Source: Janthinobacterium sp. 61 (lineage in GTDB: Bacteria > Pseudomonadota > Gammaproteobacteria > Burkholderiales > Burkholderiaceae_D). From it: a stretch of DNA of 64,000 bases. The stretch covers positions 5,766,001 through 5,830,000 of the forward strand of contig NZ_PJMQ01000001.1 of NCBI RefSeq assembly GCF_002846335.1, written 5' to 3'. Below the pieces are notes generated by a model. That model was not told the origin of the DNA, searched no databases, and saw only the letters and a program-made list of their open reading frames with translations. The translations under genes were made by a program, and so were the position numbers. Shown here piece after piece: positions 53,405-61,784 of the stretch; within the stretch, counting starts at the first letter, position 1; each line of letters opens with the position of its first letter.

Positions 53405-54772
53405 ATGACTACCATGCATAACGACGACACCGATACCAACTTTCCCGCCACCTTCACCTGGGGAGTGGCCACCAGCGCCTACCAGATCGAGGGCGCCGCC
53501 GCCATCGACGGCCGCGGCCCGTCCATCTGGGATACCTTCAGCCATGCTGATGGCAAGATCATCGACGGCAGCAATGGCGACGTGGCCTGCGACCATTACC
53601 ACCGCTACTTTGATGACGTGGAGCTGATCGCCAGCCTGGGCGTGAACGCCTACCGTTTTTCCATGTCCTGGTCGAGGGTGCAACCAGCCGGCTCGGGCGC
53701 CTGGAACGAGGCGGGCTTCGATTTCTATGCGCGCCTGCTCGATGCCCTGGCTGCCAAGGGACTCGATGCCCATCTGACCCTGTACCACTGGGACTTGCCG
53801 CAAGCCTTGCAGGACGAGGGCGGCTGGCTCAATCGCGCCACCTGCTACCACTTCGCCGCCTACGCGGCCGAGGTGGCGCGCCGCTTCGGCCACAAGGTCG
53901 TCAGCATCGCCACGCACAATGAACCTTGGTGCACGGCCGTGCTGGGCCACGGCACGGGCCAGTTCGCCCCCGGCATGGCCGACCCGGCCGCCGCCGTGCA
54001 AGTGTCGCACCATCTGCTGCTGTCGCACGGCCTGGCCATGCAAGCCATGCGCGCCGTCAATCCGCCCGCCAAGCTGGGCATCGTGCTCAATCAATGGACG
54101 GCCACGCCGGCCACTGACAGCGCCCAGGACCGGGAGCTGGCCGAACTCGAATATGCGCGCTCGGTGCAGTGGTATATGGACGCCATCTTCAAGGGCCGCT
54201 ACCCGGCGCTGGCCCTGAAACACGTAGACGCTTCTGTTTTAGCTATTTTTGAAAACGATTTCACAGATATTAAACAGCCCATCGATTTCCTCGGCGTGAA
54301 TTACTACACGCGCGCTTACATGAGCGCCGAAACGCCGCCGCGCAAGCCTGAATGCAAGCTCGGCGTCAACGACATGGGTTGGGAAACCTATCCGCAGGGC
54401 TTGACGGAGCTGCTGGTGGGGCTGCACCGCGAATACCGTCTGCCGCCCGTCTACATCACGGAAAACGGCATGGCCGTGGCTGACAAGCCCGTTGACGGCA
54501 AGATCCATGACCAGGCGCGCATCGAGTACGTGCAGCTGCACCTCGATGCCCTGCGCGCCGTGATCGCACAGGGTATCGACGTGCGCGGCTATTTCTACTG
54601 GAGCCTGATGGATAACTTCGAGTGGAATTCTGGCTATGCCAAGCGTTTCGGCATGCTGTATGTCGATTACGCCACGCAGCAGCGCAGCTTCAAGGACAGC
54701 GCCCTCTGGTACCGCGACTTCATCGCCGCGCAGCGCGCGTCCCACGCTGCCGTCCTGGTCGGGGAGCATTGA
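53405..54772 (+). CDS. GH1 family beta-glucosidase
   Basis: A 455-residue intracellular glycoside hydrolase with no signal peptide. The acid/base Glu173 is in THNEPW and the nucleophile Glu353 in ITENGM; YQIEGA, GVNAYRFSMSWSR and YFYWSLMDNFEWNSGY line the glucose site. It should split imported cellobiose or aryl/alkyl beta-glucosides. The ATPase gene begins two bases after its stop. Residues around position 280-295 (SVLAIFENDFTDIKQ) are encoded by strikingly AT-rich codons. Confidence 0.96.
   Translation: MTTMHNDDTDTNFPATFTWGVATSAYQIEGAAAIDGRGPSIWDTFSHADGKIIDGSNGDVACDHYHRYFDDVELIASLGVNAYRFSMSWSRVQPAGSGAWNEAGFDFYARLLDALAAKGLDAHLTLYHWDLPQALQDEGGWLNRATCYHFAAYAAEVARRFGHKVVSIATHNEPWCTAVLGHGTGQFAPGMADPAAAVQVSHHLLLSHGLAMQAMRAVNPPAKLGIVLNQWTATPATDSAQDRELAELEYARSVQWYMDAIFKGRYPALALKHVDASVLAIFENDFTDIKQPIDFLGVNYYTRAYMSAETPPRKPECKLGVNDMGWETYPQGLTELLVGLHREYRLPPVYITENGMAVADKPVDGKIHDQARIEYVQLHLDALRAVIAQGIDVRGYFYWSLMDNFEWNSGYAKRFGMLYVDYATQQRSFKDSALWYRDFIAAQRASHAAVLVGEH
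54250..54263. promoter_or_regulatory. LacI-type operator-like sequence inside the GH1 gene
   Basis: TGAAAACGATTTCA matches the operators at 50071 and 50238 with one change and lies within an unusually AT-rich patch of the glucosidase gene. It may be an auxiliary operator for looping, or a coincidence. Confidence 0.4.
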
Positions 54773-54773
54773 G

Positions 54774-55826
54774 ATGGCTGCCATTTCGCTACGCGGCATC
54801 CGCAAGACCTACGGCGACGGCCCGGAAATCGTCAAGGGCCTGGACCTCGATATCCACGACGGTGAATTCATGGTTTTTGTCGGACCATCCGGCTGCGGCA
54901 AGTCGACCCTGCTGCGCATGATCGCGGGACTGGAAGACATCAGCGCGGGCCAGCTGCACATCGGCGACTTGCTGGCTAACGACGTGGCGCCGGCCGAGCG
55001 GGGCATCGCCATGGTCTTCCAGAGCTACGCGCTGTATCCACACATGACGGCGCGCGAGAACATGGGCTTTGCCCTCAAATTGGCAGGCAAGCCGGAAGCC
55101 GAAGTGCGCGCGGCAGTGGGCAAGGTGGCGGAGATCCTGCAGATCACGCACTTGCTTGACCGCAAACCCAAGGCCCTGTCCGGCGGCGAGCGCCAGCGCG
55201 TTGCCATCGGCCGCTCCATCGTGCGCCAGCCCAAGGTGTTTTTGTTTGACGAGCCGCTGTCCAACCTCGACGCGTCGCTGCGCGTGCAGACGCGCATCGA
55301 GCTGGCCAAGCTGCACCAGGAACTGGGCACCACCATGATTTACGTGACGCATGACCAGGTCGAGGCCATGACACTGGGGGACAGGGTGGCCGTGTTCCAC
55401 GGCGGCCACCTGGAGCAGGTGGGGGCGCCCCTGGACCTGTACCGCCACCCGGCGAGCCAGTTCGTGGCTGGCTTCATCGGCGCGCTGCGCATGAATTTTT
55501 TGCCGTGCGCGGCCGTGCCGGCACTGGCCAGCCAGATCGGTGGCGAGGCCGGCATGCTGGTCGGCATACGTCCCGAGCACCTGCGTCTGGTGCCGCGCAA
55601 TGAGGGCTACGGCGCCACCGTCACCCTGATCGAGCAGCTGGGCGATGCGCAGATCATCCACGCAACGCTTGACGGCAGCATCGATGGCGACAGGCATGCG
55701 GTGGCCATCAAGCTGCATGGCGAGGCGCGCCACGCGCTGGCGCAGGGCAGCGCCATCGGCTTCGCGCCGGAAGAAGGTCATGCCTTTCTGTTTGACACGG
55801 CCGGGCGCGCCGTGGCGACCCATTGA
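54774..55826 (+). CDS. ABC sugar importer ATPase (MalK/UgpC type)
   Basis: A 350-residue ATP-binding protein. Walker A GPSGCGKST is at residues 37-45, the signature LSGGERQR and Walker B VFLFDEPLSNLD follow, and the C-terminal third is the regulatory TOBE/OB domain of MalK-like proteins. The start at 54774 comes two bases after the glucosidase stop. It powers the MalF/MalG-type permeases; such ATPases can serve more than one importer. Confidence 0.93.
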   Translation: MAAISLRGIRKTYGDGPEIVKGLDLDIHDGEFMVFVGPSGCGKSTLLRMIAGLEDISAGQLHIGDLLANDVAPAERGIAMVFQSYALYPHMTARENMGFALKLAGKPEAEVRAAVGKVAEILQITHLLDRKPKALSGGERQRVAIGRSIVRQPKVFLFDEPLSNLDASLRVQTRIELAKLHQELGTTMIYVTHDQVEAMTLGDRVAVFHGGHLEQVGAPLDLYRHPASQFVAGFIGALRMNFLPCAAVPALASQIGGEAGMLVGIRPEHLRLVPRNEGYGATVTLIEQLGDAQIIHATLDGSIDGDRHAVAIKLHGEARHALAQGSAIGFAPEEGHAFLFDTAGRAVATH

Positions 55827-55933
55827 ACCCGCACGGAGGCGACATGACTTCAGATTGACACCCAAAAAATGTGCAGCAATAGCCAAAGAGCTATGTGATC
55901 ATCATTCAACCAGCGGTACAGGAGACAACAACA

Positions 55934-58396
55934 ATGCAACAGCTTAAACGCAATACCATCGCCCTCAGCCTGGCGCATGCGACCTTCGCCCAGTTCATCT
56001 TGCTGGGCAGCGGCGCCGCGCTGGCACAGGAGGCATCCAGCACCACGGCAGCCACGGACGTGGCAAAACCGGCCGCCGAGCAGATGGACCGCATCGTCGT
56101 TACGGCCACGCGCCGCAACACTTTCGTGCAGGAGACGCCGCTGGCCGTCACTGCCTTCAACCAGGACACCCTGCAAAACAATCAGGTCAAGGATCTGGCA
56201 TCCCTGGCCACCATGGTGCCCAGCCTGGTTGTCGAGCAACATGGCGATTCGGGCGGCGTGCACGTCTACATGCGCGGCGTCGGGTCGGCCAACCACACGG
56301 AGCTGGGCGACCCGGCCGTCGCCTTTTATGTCGATGGTGTGTACTCGCCGCGCCCTCAGGGCGCCACGGCGCTCATGTATGACCTGTCCCACGTCGAGGT
56401 GGCGCGCGGACCGCAGGGTACGCTGAACGGCCGCAATTCGACGGCAGGCGCCGTCAACCTCGTGTCGGCCGCGCCAAGCACGGCCAAGTTCATGGGTTCG
56501 GCCGGCATCACCGTGGGCGATTACCGTCATTTGCAGACGCAGGGCATGTTGAATATCCCGTTTTCCGACGACGTGGCGCTGCGCATCGCCGCCATCAAGG
56601 ATAGCCACGACGGCACGGTGGACTTCCGCCGCGGCTCGAACGTCATGCCTGGCACGGCCAAGTATGGCGCAGGCGACCAGATGGGCGTGCGCGCCTCGCT
56701 GCTGTGGAAAATCACGCCGCAGCTGCGCGGCACCTTTATCGCCGACTACTTCCTGGACCAGGGCGCTGGCAACGTCTACCTGGCGGCCGAGCCGAAAGGG
56801 GGCGAGAAGCTGCGTTCGGCCCTGATCGACACGCCGGGCACCCTGGACCAGTCGATTTTGACCTACAAGGGCAAGCTCAATTACAAGCCGACGGAGGCGC
56901 TCGACTTTACTTACCTGGGCAGCTGGAGCCGCTACAAGCGCCAGAACAGCAACGATGCCGATGCGGGCCTGTTCCCCGGCTTCAAATCGGAAAACCGCAC
57001 CGACTGGGCGCAGTTCGACAGCTATTCGCACGAGCTGCAGGCCCGTTCTGACGATGATGCGCCATTCCAGTGGGTGGCCGGCCTGTTCCTCTTCAATGAA
57101 AAGAACAAGGTGCGCTTCGATATCGACCGCAGCCAGATTTCGCAGGCGGCCGTGCAGCAGGATATCGCCAACGGCGCCGTGATTTTCGTGCAGCCCACCG
57201 TGGGCCAGTATGCCTCGGCCATGTCCTTCATCCAGGGCGACCGCCAGCTCAAATCGAAAGCCGTGTTTGGCCAGGTCAGCCAGCAAGTGACCGATACGCT
57301 CAAGCTGACGGCCGGCGCGCGCTACACGAAAGACCATAAATTCGATATCGGCGGCAAGAACTGGGCCTGCCCGAACTGGCCCGCGAACACGCCGCTGGGC
57401 ACCACCGTGCTCACCCCGGACCAGATGGCGCAGCTTGTCACGCCCGGCACGGGCTTGGCCAACACGCATAATATCGGGCCCGGTGGTGCTATCACGGCGG
57501 CCAGCTGCGGCAATACGCCTGGCGACAATACGGCCGACCTGAAATACGGCCAGGCCACCTGGCTGGGCCGCATCGAGTACAAGCTGCGCTCCGATATCTT
57601 GCTGTTCGGTTCCGTGACGACGGGCTTCCATTCGCCGGCCATCGGCGACGGCGGCGCCACCACCAAGCCGGAAAAGCTGACCAGCTATGAAATCGGTTTC
57701 AAGTCGGACTTGCTGAATCGCCAGCTGACCCTGAATCTCGATGCTTTCCTGATGAAATACAAGGACAAGCTCGAATCGCAGGTGGTCAACAGCGTGCTGG
57801 CCAATTTCAATGCGGCCGGCGCCACCGTCAAGGGGCTGGAAGCGGAGTGGGTGTGGCGGCCAACGTCGGTCGACCGCCTGACGGGCAACGCCACCTGGCT
57901 CAAGGCCGTATACGATAATTTCATGTCGTGCGACGTCGACGCGGCACGCGCGAATGGCCAGTCCTGCGGCTCGACGGCGCCTTTGGTGAACGTGGGCGGC
58001 AGCACGATGAAGCATGCGCCGAAGTTTTCCACGACCGTCCAGTACGAGCATGATTTCAATGTCGCCGGTGGCCAGCTCACGCCGCGCGCCTCGGTGCACT
58101 ATGAAACCATGTCGTACGTGGGGGCGGGAGCCTTCAACGGCGACGTACCAGGCCATGCGGGTGTCAAGCGCCAGGAAGCCTACACCACCCTGGACCTGAG
58201 CCTGCGCTTCCAGCCGGCGAACAAGGCCTATACGGTGGAAGCGTTCGTGCAGAATGCCACCGACAAGGCGGTCAAGCTGGACGTCAATGAAATCTGCACG
58301 GACGTGGGCATGCCATGCCAGCCCACGCAGCAGATCTACGGCGCCTTCTACAATGCGCCGCGCACGGTAGGCGCGCGCGTGTCGATGAAGTTCTGA
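55934..58396 (+). CDS. TonB-dependent receptor of the beta-glucoside locus
   Basis: An 820-residue outer-membrane receptor. Signal peptide to about ALAQ; TonB-box-like segment RIVVTATRRNT; plug domain (about residues 45-175) with HVYMRGVG, PAVAFYVDGVY and VARGPQGTLNGRNSTAGAVN; then a 22-strand-type barrel ending in VSMKF. It probably brings beta-glucosides over the outer membrane for the ABC importer. It follows the ATPase by 107 bases and is the last gene before a strong terminator, so it seems part of the same regulon. Confidence 0.93.
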   Translation: MQQLKRNTIALSLAHATFAQFILLGSGAALAQEASSTTAATDVAKPAAEQMDRIVVTATRRNTFVQETPLAVTAFNQDTLQNNQVKDLASLATMVPSLVVEQHGDSGGVHVYMRGVGSANHTELGDPAVAFYVDGVYSPRPQGATALMYDLSHVEVARGPQGTLNGRNSTAGAVNLVSAAPSTAKFMGSAGITVGDYRHLQTQGMLNIPFSDDVALRIAAIKDSHDGTVDFRRGSNVMPGTAKYGAGDQMGVRASLLWKITPQLRGTFIADYFLDQGAGNVYLAAEPKGGEKLRSALIDTPGTLDQSILTYKGKLNYKPTEALDFTYLGSWSRYKRQNSNDADAGLFPGFKSENRTDWAQFDSYSHELQARSDDDAPFQWVAGLFLFNEKNKVRFDIDRSQISQAAVQQDIANGAVIFVQPTVGQYASAMSFIQGDRQLKSKAVFGQVSQQVTDTLKLTAGARYTKDHKFDIGGKNWACPNWPANTPLGTTVLTPDQMAQLVTPGTGLANTHNIGPGGAITAASCGNTPGDNTADLKYGQATWLGRIEYKLRSDILLFGSVTTGFHSPAIGDGGATTKPEKLTSYEIGFKSDLLNRQLTLNLDAFLMKYKDKLESQVVNSVLANFNAAGATVKGLEAEWVWRPTSVDRLTGNATWLKAVYDNFMSCDVDAARANGQSCGSTAPLVNVGGSTMKHAPKFSTTVQYEHDFNVAGGQLTPRASVHYETMSYVGAGAFNGDVPGHAGVKRQEAYTTLDLSLRFQPANKAYTVEAFVQNATDKAVKLDVNEICTDVGMPCQPTQQIYGAFYNAPRTVGARVSMKF

Positions 58397-58450
58397 TGGC
58401 GTAGCGACAGAGTAGTAGCAGTAGCAGTCCACTCAGTAGGGCAGGTGTTG

Positions 58451-58477
58451 GGCCGGGGAGTTTCCCCGGCCTTTTTT
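58451..58477. terminator. Terminator after the TonB receptor
   Basis: GGCCGGGGA and TCCCCGGCC form a nine-base-pair stem followed by six T. It closes the beta-glucoside operon and lies before the convergent xseA gene. Confidence 0.88.
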
Positions 58478-58487
58478 ACTCTAACGC

Positions 58488-59849
58488 TTATTCCAAGGTG
58501 GCCTGCACGCTGGCGATGCCGATCTGCGCGCTGCCTTCGGCCAGGCGCACATTGACATTCTGGCGCGCCTGCAGCTGTGCCGGCGAGCGCACGATGGCAC
58601 CTTTTTCATCGCGCAGGATGGCGTAGCCGCGTTCCAGGGTGCGCTGGGGATTCAATAGTTCCAGCTGAGCCGACAGGCCGTCGAGGCGGTGGCGCCGCTG
58701 CGTCACCAACTGCGCCATGGCCGCGCTGCCGCGGCGCTGTGCTTCCAGCAGGCGCGCGCGCGGTGCCGTGACGTCGGGGCGCAAGGCCGCCCAGCGCGAA
58801 CGCAGGCGCTCAAGCGCATACCGCGACTGGTTCACGGGCGCGCGCGCCGCATGCGTCATGGCTGTCGACAGGGCCAGTAGCTGCAAGCGCTGCTGCTGCA
58901 ACTGCGCCTTCGGGTTGAGCAGGCGGCGGCTATGGCGGTCCAGGGTCTGCGCGGCATCGTCGAGGCTACGGCGCATGGCGCGGCGCAGGTCGGCCGCATC
59001 GGCACGCAAGGAGGCCATCCAGTCGGCGCGCGGCGTGGCCGCCAGTTCGGCTGCCGCCGTCGGCGTGGCGGCGCGCAGGTCGGCCGCGAAGTCGGCGATG
59101 GTGAAATCGGTCTCGTGTCCCACGCCGCTGATCACGGGCATGGAGCAATCGGCGATCGCGTATGCCACGGCTTCATCGTTGAACGACCATAAATCCTCGA
59201 TGCTGCCGCCACCACGGCACACCAGCAGCACCTCGCACTCGGCCCGCAGCGACGCCGTGCGGATGGCGTGCGCGATTTTTTCCGGTGCCTGCTGTCCCTG
59301 CACGGGCGTGGGGTAAAGAATGATGTTGATGTGCGGTGCGCGGCGCTTGAGGGCGATCAAGACGTCGCGCAGGGCGGCCGCCTGCGCACTGGTGACGATG
59401 CCGATGCTGCGCGCGAACATGGGAATGGCGCGCTTGCGCTCCTGGTCGAACAGGCCCTGCGCAGCAAGCTTTTCCTTCAGTCGCTGGAACGCTTCATACA
59501 GGGCGCCCACGCCGGCGCGGCGGATGGCTTCCACGTTGATCTGGTAATCGCCGCGCGCACCATACAGGGTGACGAGGGCGCGCACTTCAACCTTGTCGCC
59601 TTCGCGCGGCGTGAATCCCGCATATTGCGCGCGACCGCGGAACATCACGGCGCGCACCTGGGCGCCATCGTCTTTCAAGGTGAAGTACCAGTGGCCGGAG
59701 GCGGCGCGCGTGAAGTTGGAAATCTCGCCGGCGATCCAGGTCAGGGGGAAGCTGCGTTCCAGCAGGCGCGCGACTGCCTGGTTCAGGGCGCTGACGGTCA
59801 GCACGGGTGGGGCGGCAAAGCCGCTGTCAGTGGGGGTGTCGGTCATCAT
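58488..59849 (-). CDS. xseA: Exodeoxyribonuclease VII large subunit
   Basis: Single-strand-specific exonuclease subunit that works with XseB. From the Met at 59849 it has 453 residues: an N-terminal OB-fold ([30 protein letters not shown]), the catalytic domain ([60 protein letters not shown]) and a coiled-coil C-terminus. An ATG one codon later and the frame open to 59927 are alternatives. The repeat array starts about 120 bases upstream of this gene, so the array is in its promoter-side region too. Confidence 0.96.
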   Translation of the reverse strand: MMTDTPTDSGFAAPPVLTVSALNQAVARLLERSFPLTWIAGEISNFTRAASGHWYFTLKDDGAQVRAVMFRGRAQYAGFTPREGDKVEVRALVTLYGARGDYQINVEAIRRAGVGALYEAFQRLKEKLAAQGLFDQERKRAIPMFARSIGIVTSAQAAALRDVLIALKRRAPHINIILYPTPVQGQQAPEKIAHAIRTASLRAECEVLLVCRGGGSIEDLWSFNDEAVAYAIADCSMPVISGVGHETDFTIADFAADLRAATPTAAAELAATPRADWMASLRADAADLRRAMRRSLDDAAQTLDRHSRRLLNPKAQLQQQRLQLLALSTAMTHAARAPVNQSRYALERLRSRWAALRPDVTAPRARLLEAQRRGSAAMAQLVTQRRHRLDGLSAQLELLNPQRTLERGYAILRDEKGAIVRSPAQLQARQNVNVRLAEGSAQIGIASVQATLE

Positions 59850-60034
59850 GAAGCGGGAGAGGGAAGGGAGCTGTCCACATATTATCGGCGAGGTCATGCT
59901 TATGTCATATATCGCGCAAAACAACAAGTTCTATTTCTAAGTAATTGATTTCATGCAGAATTCCTGTATGCCTGATTTGCGTGCACAGGGAAAAAAACCT
60001 TTAATATCAAGCACATCAGTGTACCCCCTGCCAC

Positions 60035-60069
60035 TTACGCACAAAGTTATCCACAGAAAATGTGCGGAA
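60035..60069 (+). repeat. DnaA-box module core, copy 1
   Basis: Core TTACGCACA-AAG-TTATCCACA-N5-TGTGCGGAA, with the TTATCCACA box at 60047-60055. The upstream partner sites are weaker: TATCAA begins at 60005 (42 bp before the box) and TTGCGTGCA begins at 59977. This is the most diverged module. Confidence 0.75.
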
Positions 60070-60192
60070 CTTTTTGCCTTGGACAAATGTTGCCGGACAG
60101 GCCCGCCAATTGCCGATAAGTTGCCTTGCTACATTTTTGCGCACGGAAATAAAGCCCATATGAATCAATAGCTTAGTATGCCATGCATGGCC

Positions 60193-60227
60193 TTGCGCAC
60201 AATCTTATCCACAAAAAATGTGCAGAA
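60193..60227 (+). repeat. DnaA-box module core, copy 2
   Basis: Core TTGCGCACA-ATC-TTATCCACA-N5-TGTGCAGAA, box at 60205-60213. IHF consensus match at 60163-60175 (AATCAATAGCTTA), TTTTGCGCA at 60135-60143. A box with one mismatch, TTATCCACT, follows at 60247-60255. Confidence 0.85.
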
Positions 60228-60341
60228 CTCTCGCGCAGCGCCTGATTTATCCACTGGAGCGCCCATGGCATGGCTTGCCTGAATTTTGCGCAGCATAAAA
60301 ATATCCATATAAATCAATAACATAGAATAAAGTTGCATGCC

Positions 60342-60376
60342 TTGCTCACAATCTTATCCACAGAATGTGTGCAAAA
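60342..60376 (+). repeat. DnaA-box module core, copy 3
   Basis: Core TTGCTCACA-ATC-TTATCCACA-N5-TGTGCAAAA, box at 60354-60362. AATCAA starts at 60312 but the TTR part of the IHF consensus is ATA; TTTTGCGCA at 60284-60292. Confidence 0.82.
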
Positions 60377-60501
60377 CTGCATAAATCATTTCGCCTTTTA
60401 TCCAGGTTTTCCACCGCGCGGCCACCCCTTCGTGCTGCGCATTTTTTAAGCATCAAGAAAAACTCCTTTAAAATCAATGCTCTTGTGAGGAGTTGATCCG
60501 C

Positions 60502-60536
60502 TTGCTCACAATCTTATCCACACTTTATGTGCGGAA
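60502..60536 (+). repeat. DnaA-box module core, copy 4
   Basis: Core TTGCTCACA-ATC-TTATCCACA-N5-TGTGCGGAA, box at 60514-60522. AATCAA starts at 60472, and TTTTAAGCA at 60444 stands where others have TTTTGCGCA. AACTCC and GGAGTT flank the IHF-like site as an extra inverted pair. Confidence 0.82.
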
Positions 60537-60671
60537 CTGCGCTGGCGGTGGAAAAGTGCCGTTCGACGACGTTTTTTTGCATGAAAACCCCTGCTTTTTA
60601 CATCTTGCTACATTTTTATGCAGGACAATAAAAACGATATAAATCAATGTACTTGGCGCCTATTCTTGCGC

Positions 60672-60706
60672 TTGCGCACAATCTTGTCCACAGATTGTGT
60701 GCAGAA
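60672..60706 (+). repeat. DnaA-box module core, copy 5
   Basis: Core TTGCGCACA-ATC-TTGTCCACA-N5-TGTGCAGAA, box at 60684-60692 (G in place of A). AATCAA starts at 60642; TTTTATGCA at 60614. GCACAATCT and AGATTGTGTGC make this copy close to a full palindrome. Confidence 0.82.
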
Positions 60707-60807
60707 CTTTGACCGTGTAGTTGGTGCTTGTGTCGGGCTGGCTGCCACTTTTTTGCGCATTGATTTAATTTACTTTGAAATCAATGACTTAATTCAATTC
60801 CTCGGCT

Positions 60808-60842
60808 TTGCGCACAATCTTGTCCACAGTAAATGTGCAGAA
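60808..60842 (+). repeat. DnaA-box module core, copy 6
   Basis: Core TTGCGCACA-ATC-TTGTCCACA-N5-TGTGCAGAA, box at 60820-60828. IHF consensus match at 60779-60791 (AATCAATGACTTA), 41 bp before the box; TTTTGCGCA at 60751-60759. Confidence 0.85.
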
Positions 60843-60957
60843 CTCTTCAAGTATTAATTTATTGACATTGACTACTGTCGATAAGCTGCTATGCCTGTAT
60901 TTTGCGCAGTAGCATAATCTCCATGTAAATCAATGACTTGCGTGTTGTACTTCATGC

Positions 60958-60992
60958 TTGCTCACAATCTTATCCACACAAAGTGTGCAGAA
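60958..60992 (+). repeat. DnaA-box module core, copy 7
   Basis: Core TTGCTCACA-ATC-TTATCCACA-N5-TGTGCAGAA, box at 60970-60978. IHF consensus match at 60928-60940 (AATCAATGACTTG); TTTTGCGCA at 60900-60908. It is 187 bases before the exbB start. Confidence 0.85.
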
Positions 60993-61079
60993 CTGTGTGC
61001 CGGTGGTGCCGGCCCGCCGTGCGGTGTGGACAAGTACGCATGCAGGCGCCACTTGCCGCCGGCGCGGCAACGCGCTACA

Positions 61080-61107
61080 TTGCGCCATTCCTGCGCCGAC
61101 ATACAAT
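61080..61107 (+). promoter_or_regulatory. Possible promoter of the exbB operon
   Basis: TTGCGC and TACAAT are separated by 16 bases, about 70 bases before the exbB start. A second TACAAT lies at about 61124. The repeat array lies directly upstream, so proteins bound there could affect this promoter. Confidence 0.35.
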
Positions 61108-61178
61108 CGGACTCCGGCGCTCGGTACAATACAGGCTGTCCGGGCGCTCCATCGCCTTCCCTTTACCAGGAGTTTCTT

Positions 61179-61784
61179 TTGCTCGCTATATTTCAAGCCG
61201 CTGGCTGGCCCATCTGGCTGTTGTTGATCGCTTCCATCGTCGCCCTGGCCCTGATCATCGAGCGCCTGCTGTACTTGCGACGTGGCAAGATCCTGCCCCG
61301 CAAGCTGTTCGATGAAGTGGTGCAGGTGTATCGCAGCGGCAAGATCACGCCGGACACGGTGACCAAGTTGGAAGACAATTCGCCGCTGGGCGTGGTGCTG
61401 GCCGCCGCCCTGCGCAACGTCGATGCGCCGCGCGATGTGATGAAGGAATCGATCGAAGAAGCCGGTAGCGGCGTGGCCCACGTGCTGGAACGCTACCTGA
61501 CGACCCTGGGCACCATCGCCACCCTGGCTCCACTGATGGGCCTGTTTGGTACGGTGGTGGGCATGATCGAAATCTTCGGTTCGCAAAACGCCAGCGGTTC
61601 GAATCCCGCACAATTGGCCCACGGCATCTCGGTGGCCTTGTATAACACAGGCTTCGGCTTGGCCATCGCCATGCCAGCCCTGATCTTCTACCGCCACTTC
61701 CGCGCCCTCGTCGACAGTTTCGTCATTGACATGGAGCAGCAAGCGGTCAAGTTCGTCGACATCGTCCATAGTGGCCGCCAATGA
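61179..61784 (+). CDS. exbB: ExbB/TolQ-type proton channel subunit
   Basis: Inner-membrane energy-transducing subunit that with ExbD powers TonB. From a TTG start at 61179, with AGGAG six bases upstream, it has 201 residues and begins MLAIFQAAGWPIWLLLIAS. Three membrane helices (about 8-28, 105-130, 150-175) and the family motif TLGTIATLAPLMGLFGTVVGMIEIF are present. The frame is open further upstream into the array, but that part has no family similarity. The stop overlaps exbD by four bases. Confidence 0.92.
   Translation: MLAIFQAAGWPIWLLLIASIVALALIIERLLYLRRGKILPRKLFDEVVQVYRSGKITPDTVTKLEDNSPLGVVLAAALRNVDAPRDVMKESIEEAGSGVAHVLERYLTTLGTIATLAPLMGLFGTVVGMIEIFGSQNASGSNPAQLAHGISVALYNTGFGLAIAMPALIFYRHFRALVDSFVIDMEQQAVKFVDIVHSGRQ

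Larger units (their letters stand above)
59970..60995. repeat. Array of seven composite DnaA-box/IHF-like modules
   Basis: The 1.33 kb between the divergent xseA and exbB genes has no credible coding frame. It holds seven copies of a module at 136-170 bp spacing. Each has (a) TTTTGCGCA or a relative, (b) 28 bp further AATCAA with IHF-like context, (c) 42 bp further (41 in copy 6) TTRTCCACA. The core is TTGCKCACA-ATC-TTRTCCACA-N5-TGTGCRRAA. TTATCCACA is the strongest DnaA-box type in E. coli. The linker DNA between modules differs. It may be a DnaA titration or regeneration locus, or a regulator-binding array; this is inference. Confidence 0.85.

Noticed and set aside
60618..60857. Short open frame (79 codons) inside the array
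   Set aside because: It is created by the repeats, has no ribosome site and no family resemblance.
59970..60995. CRISPR array
   Set aside because: Spacings of 136-170 bp are far too long, the repeats are imperfect composites with internal motifs, and no cas gene is present.
59970..60995. Chromosomal replication origin (oriC)
   Set aside because: No dnaA, dnaN, gyrB, rpmH or parAB genes nearby and no clear AT-rich unwinding element next to a box cluster. Not fully excluded; GC skew of the whole genome would decide.
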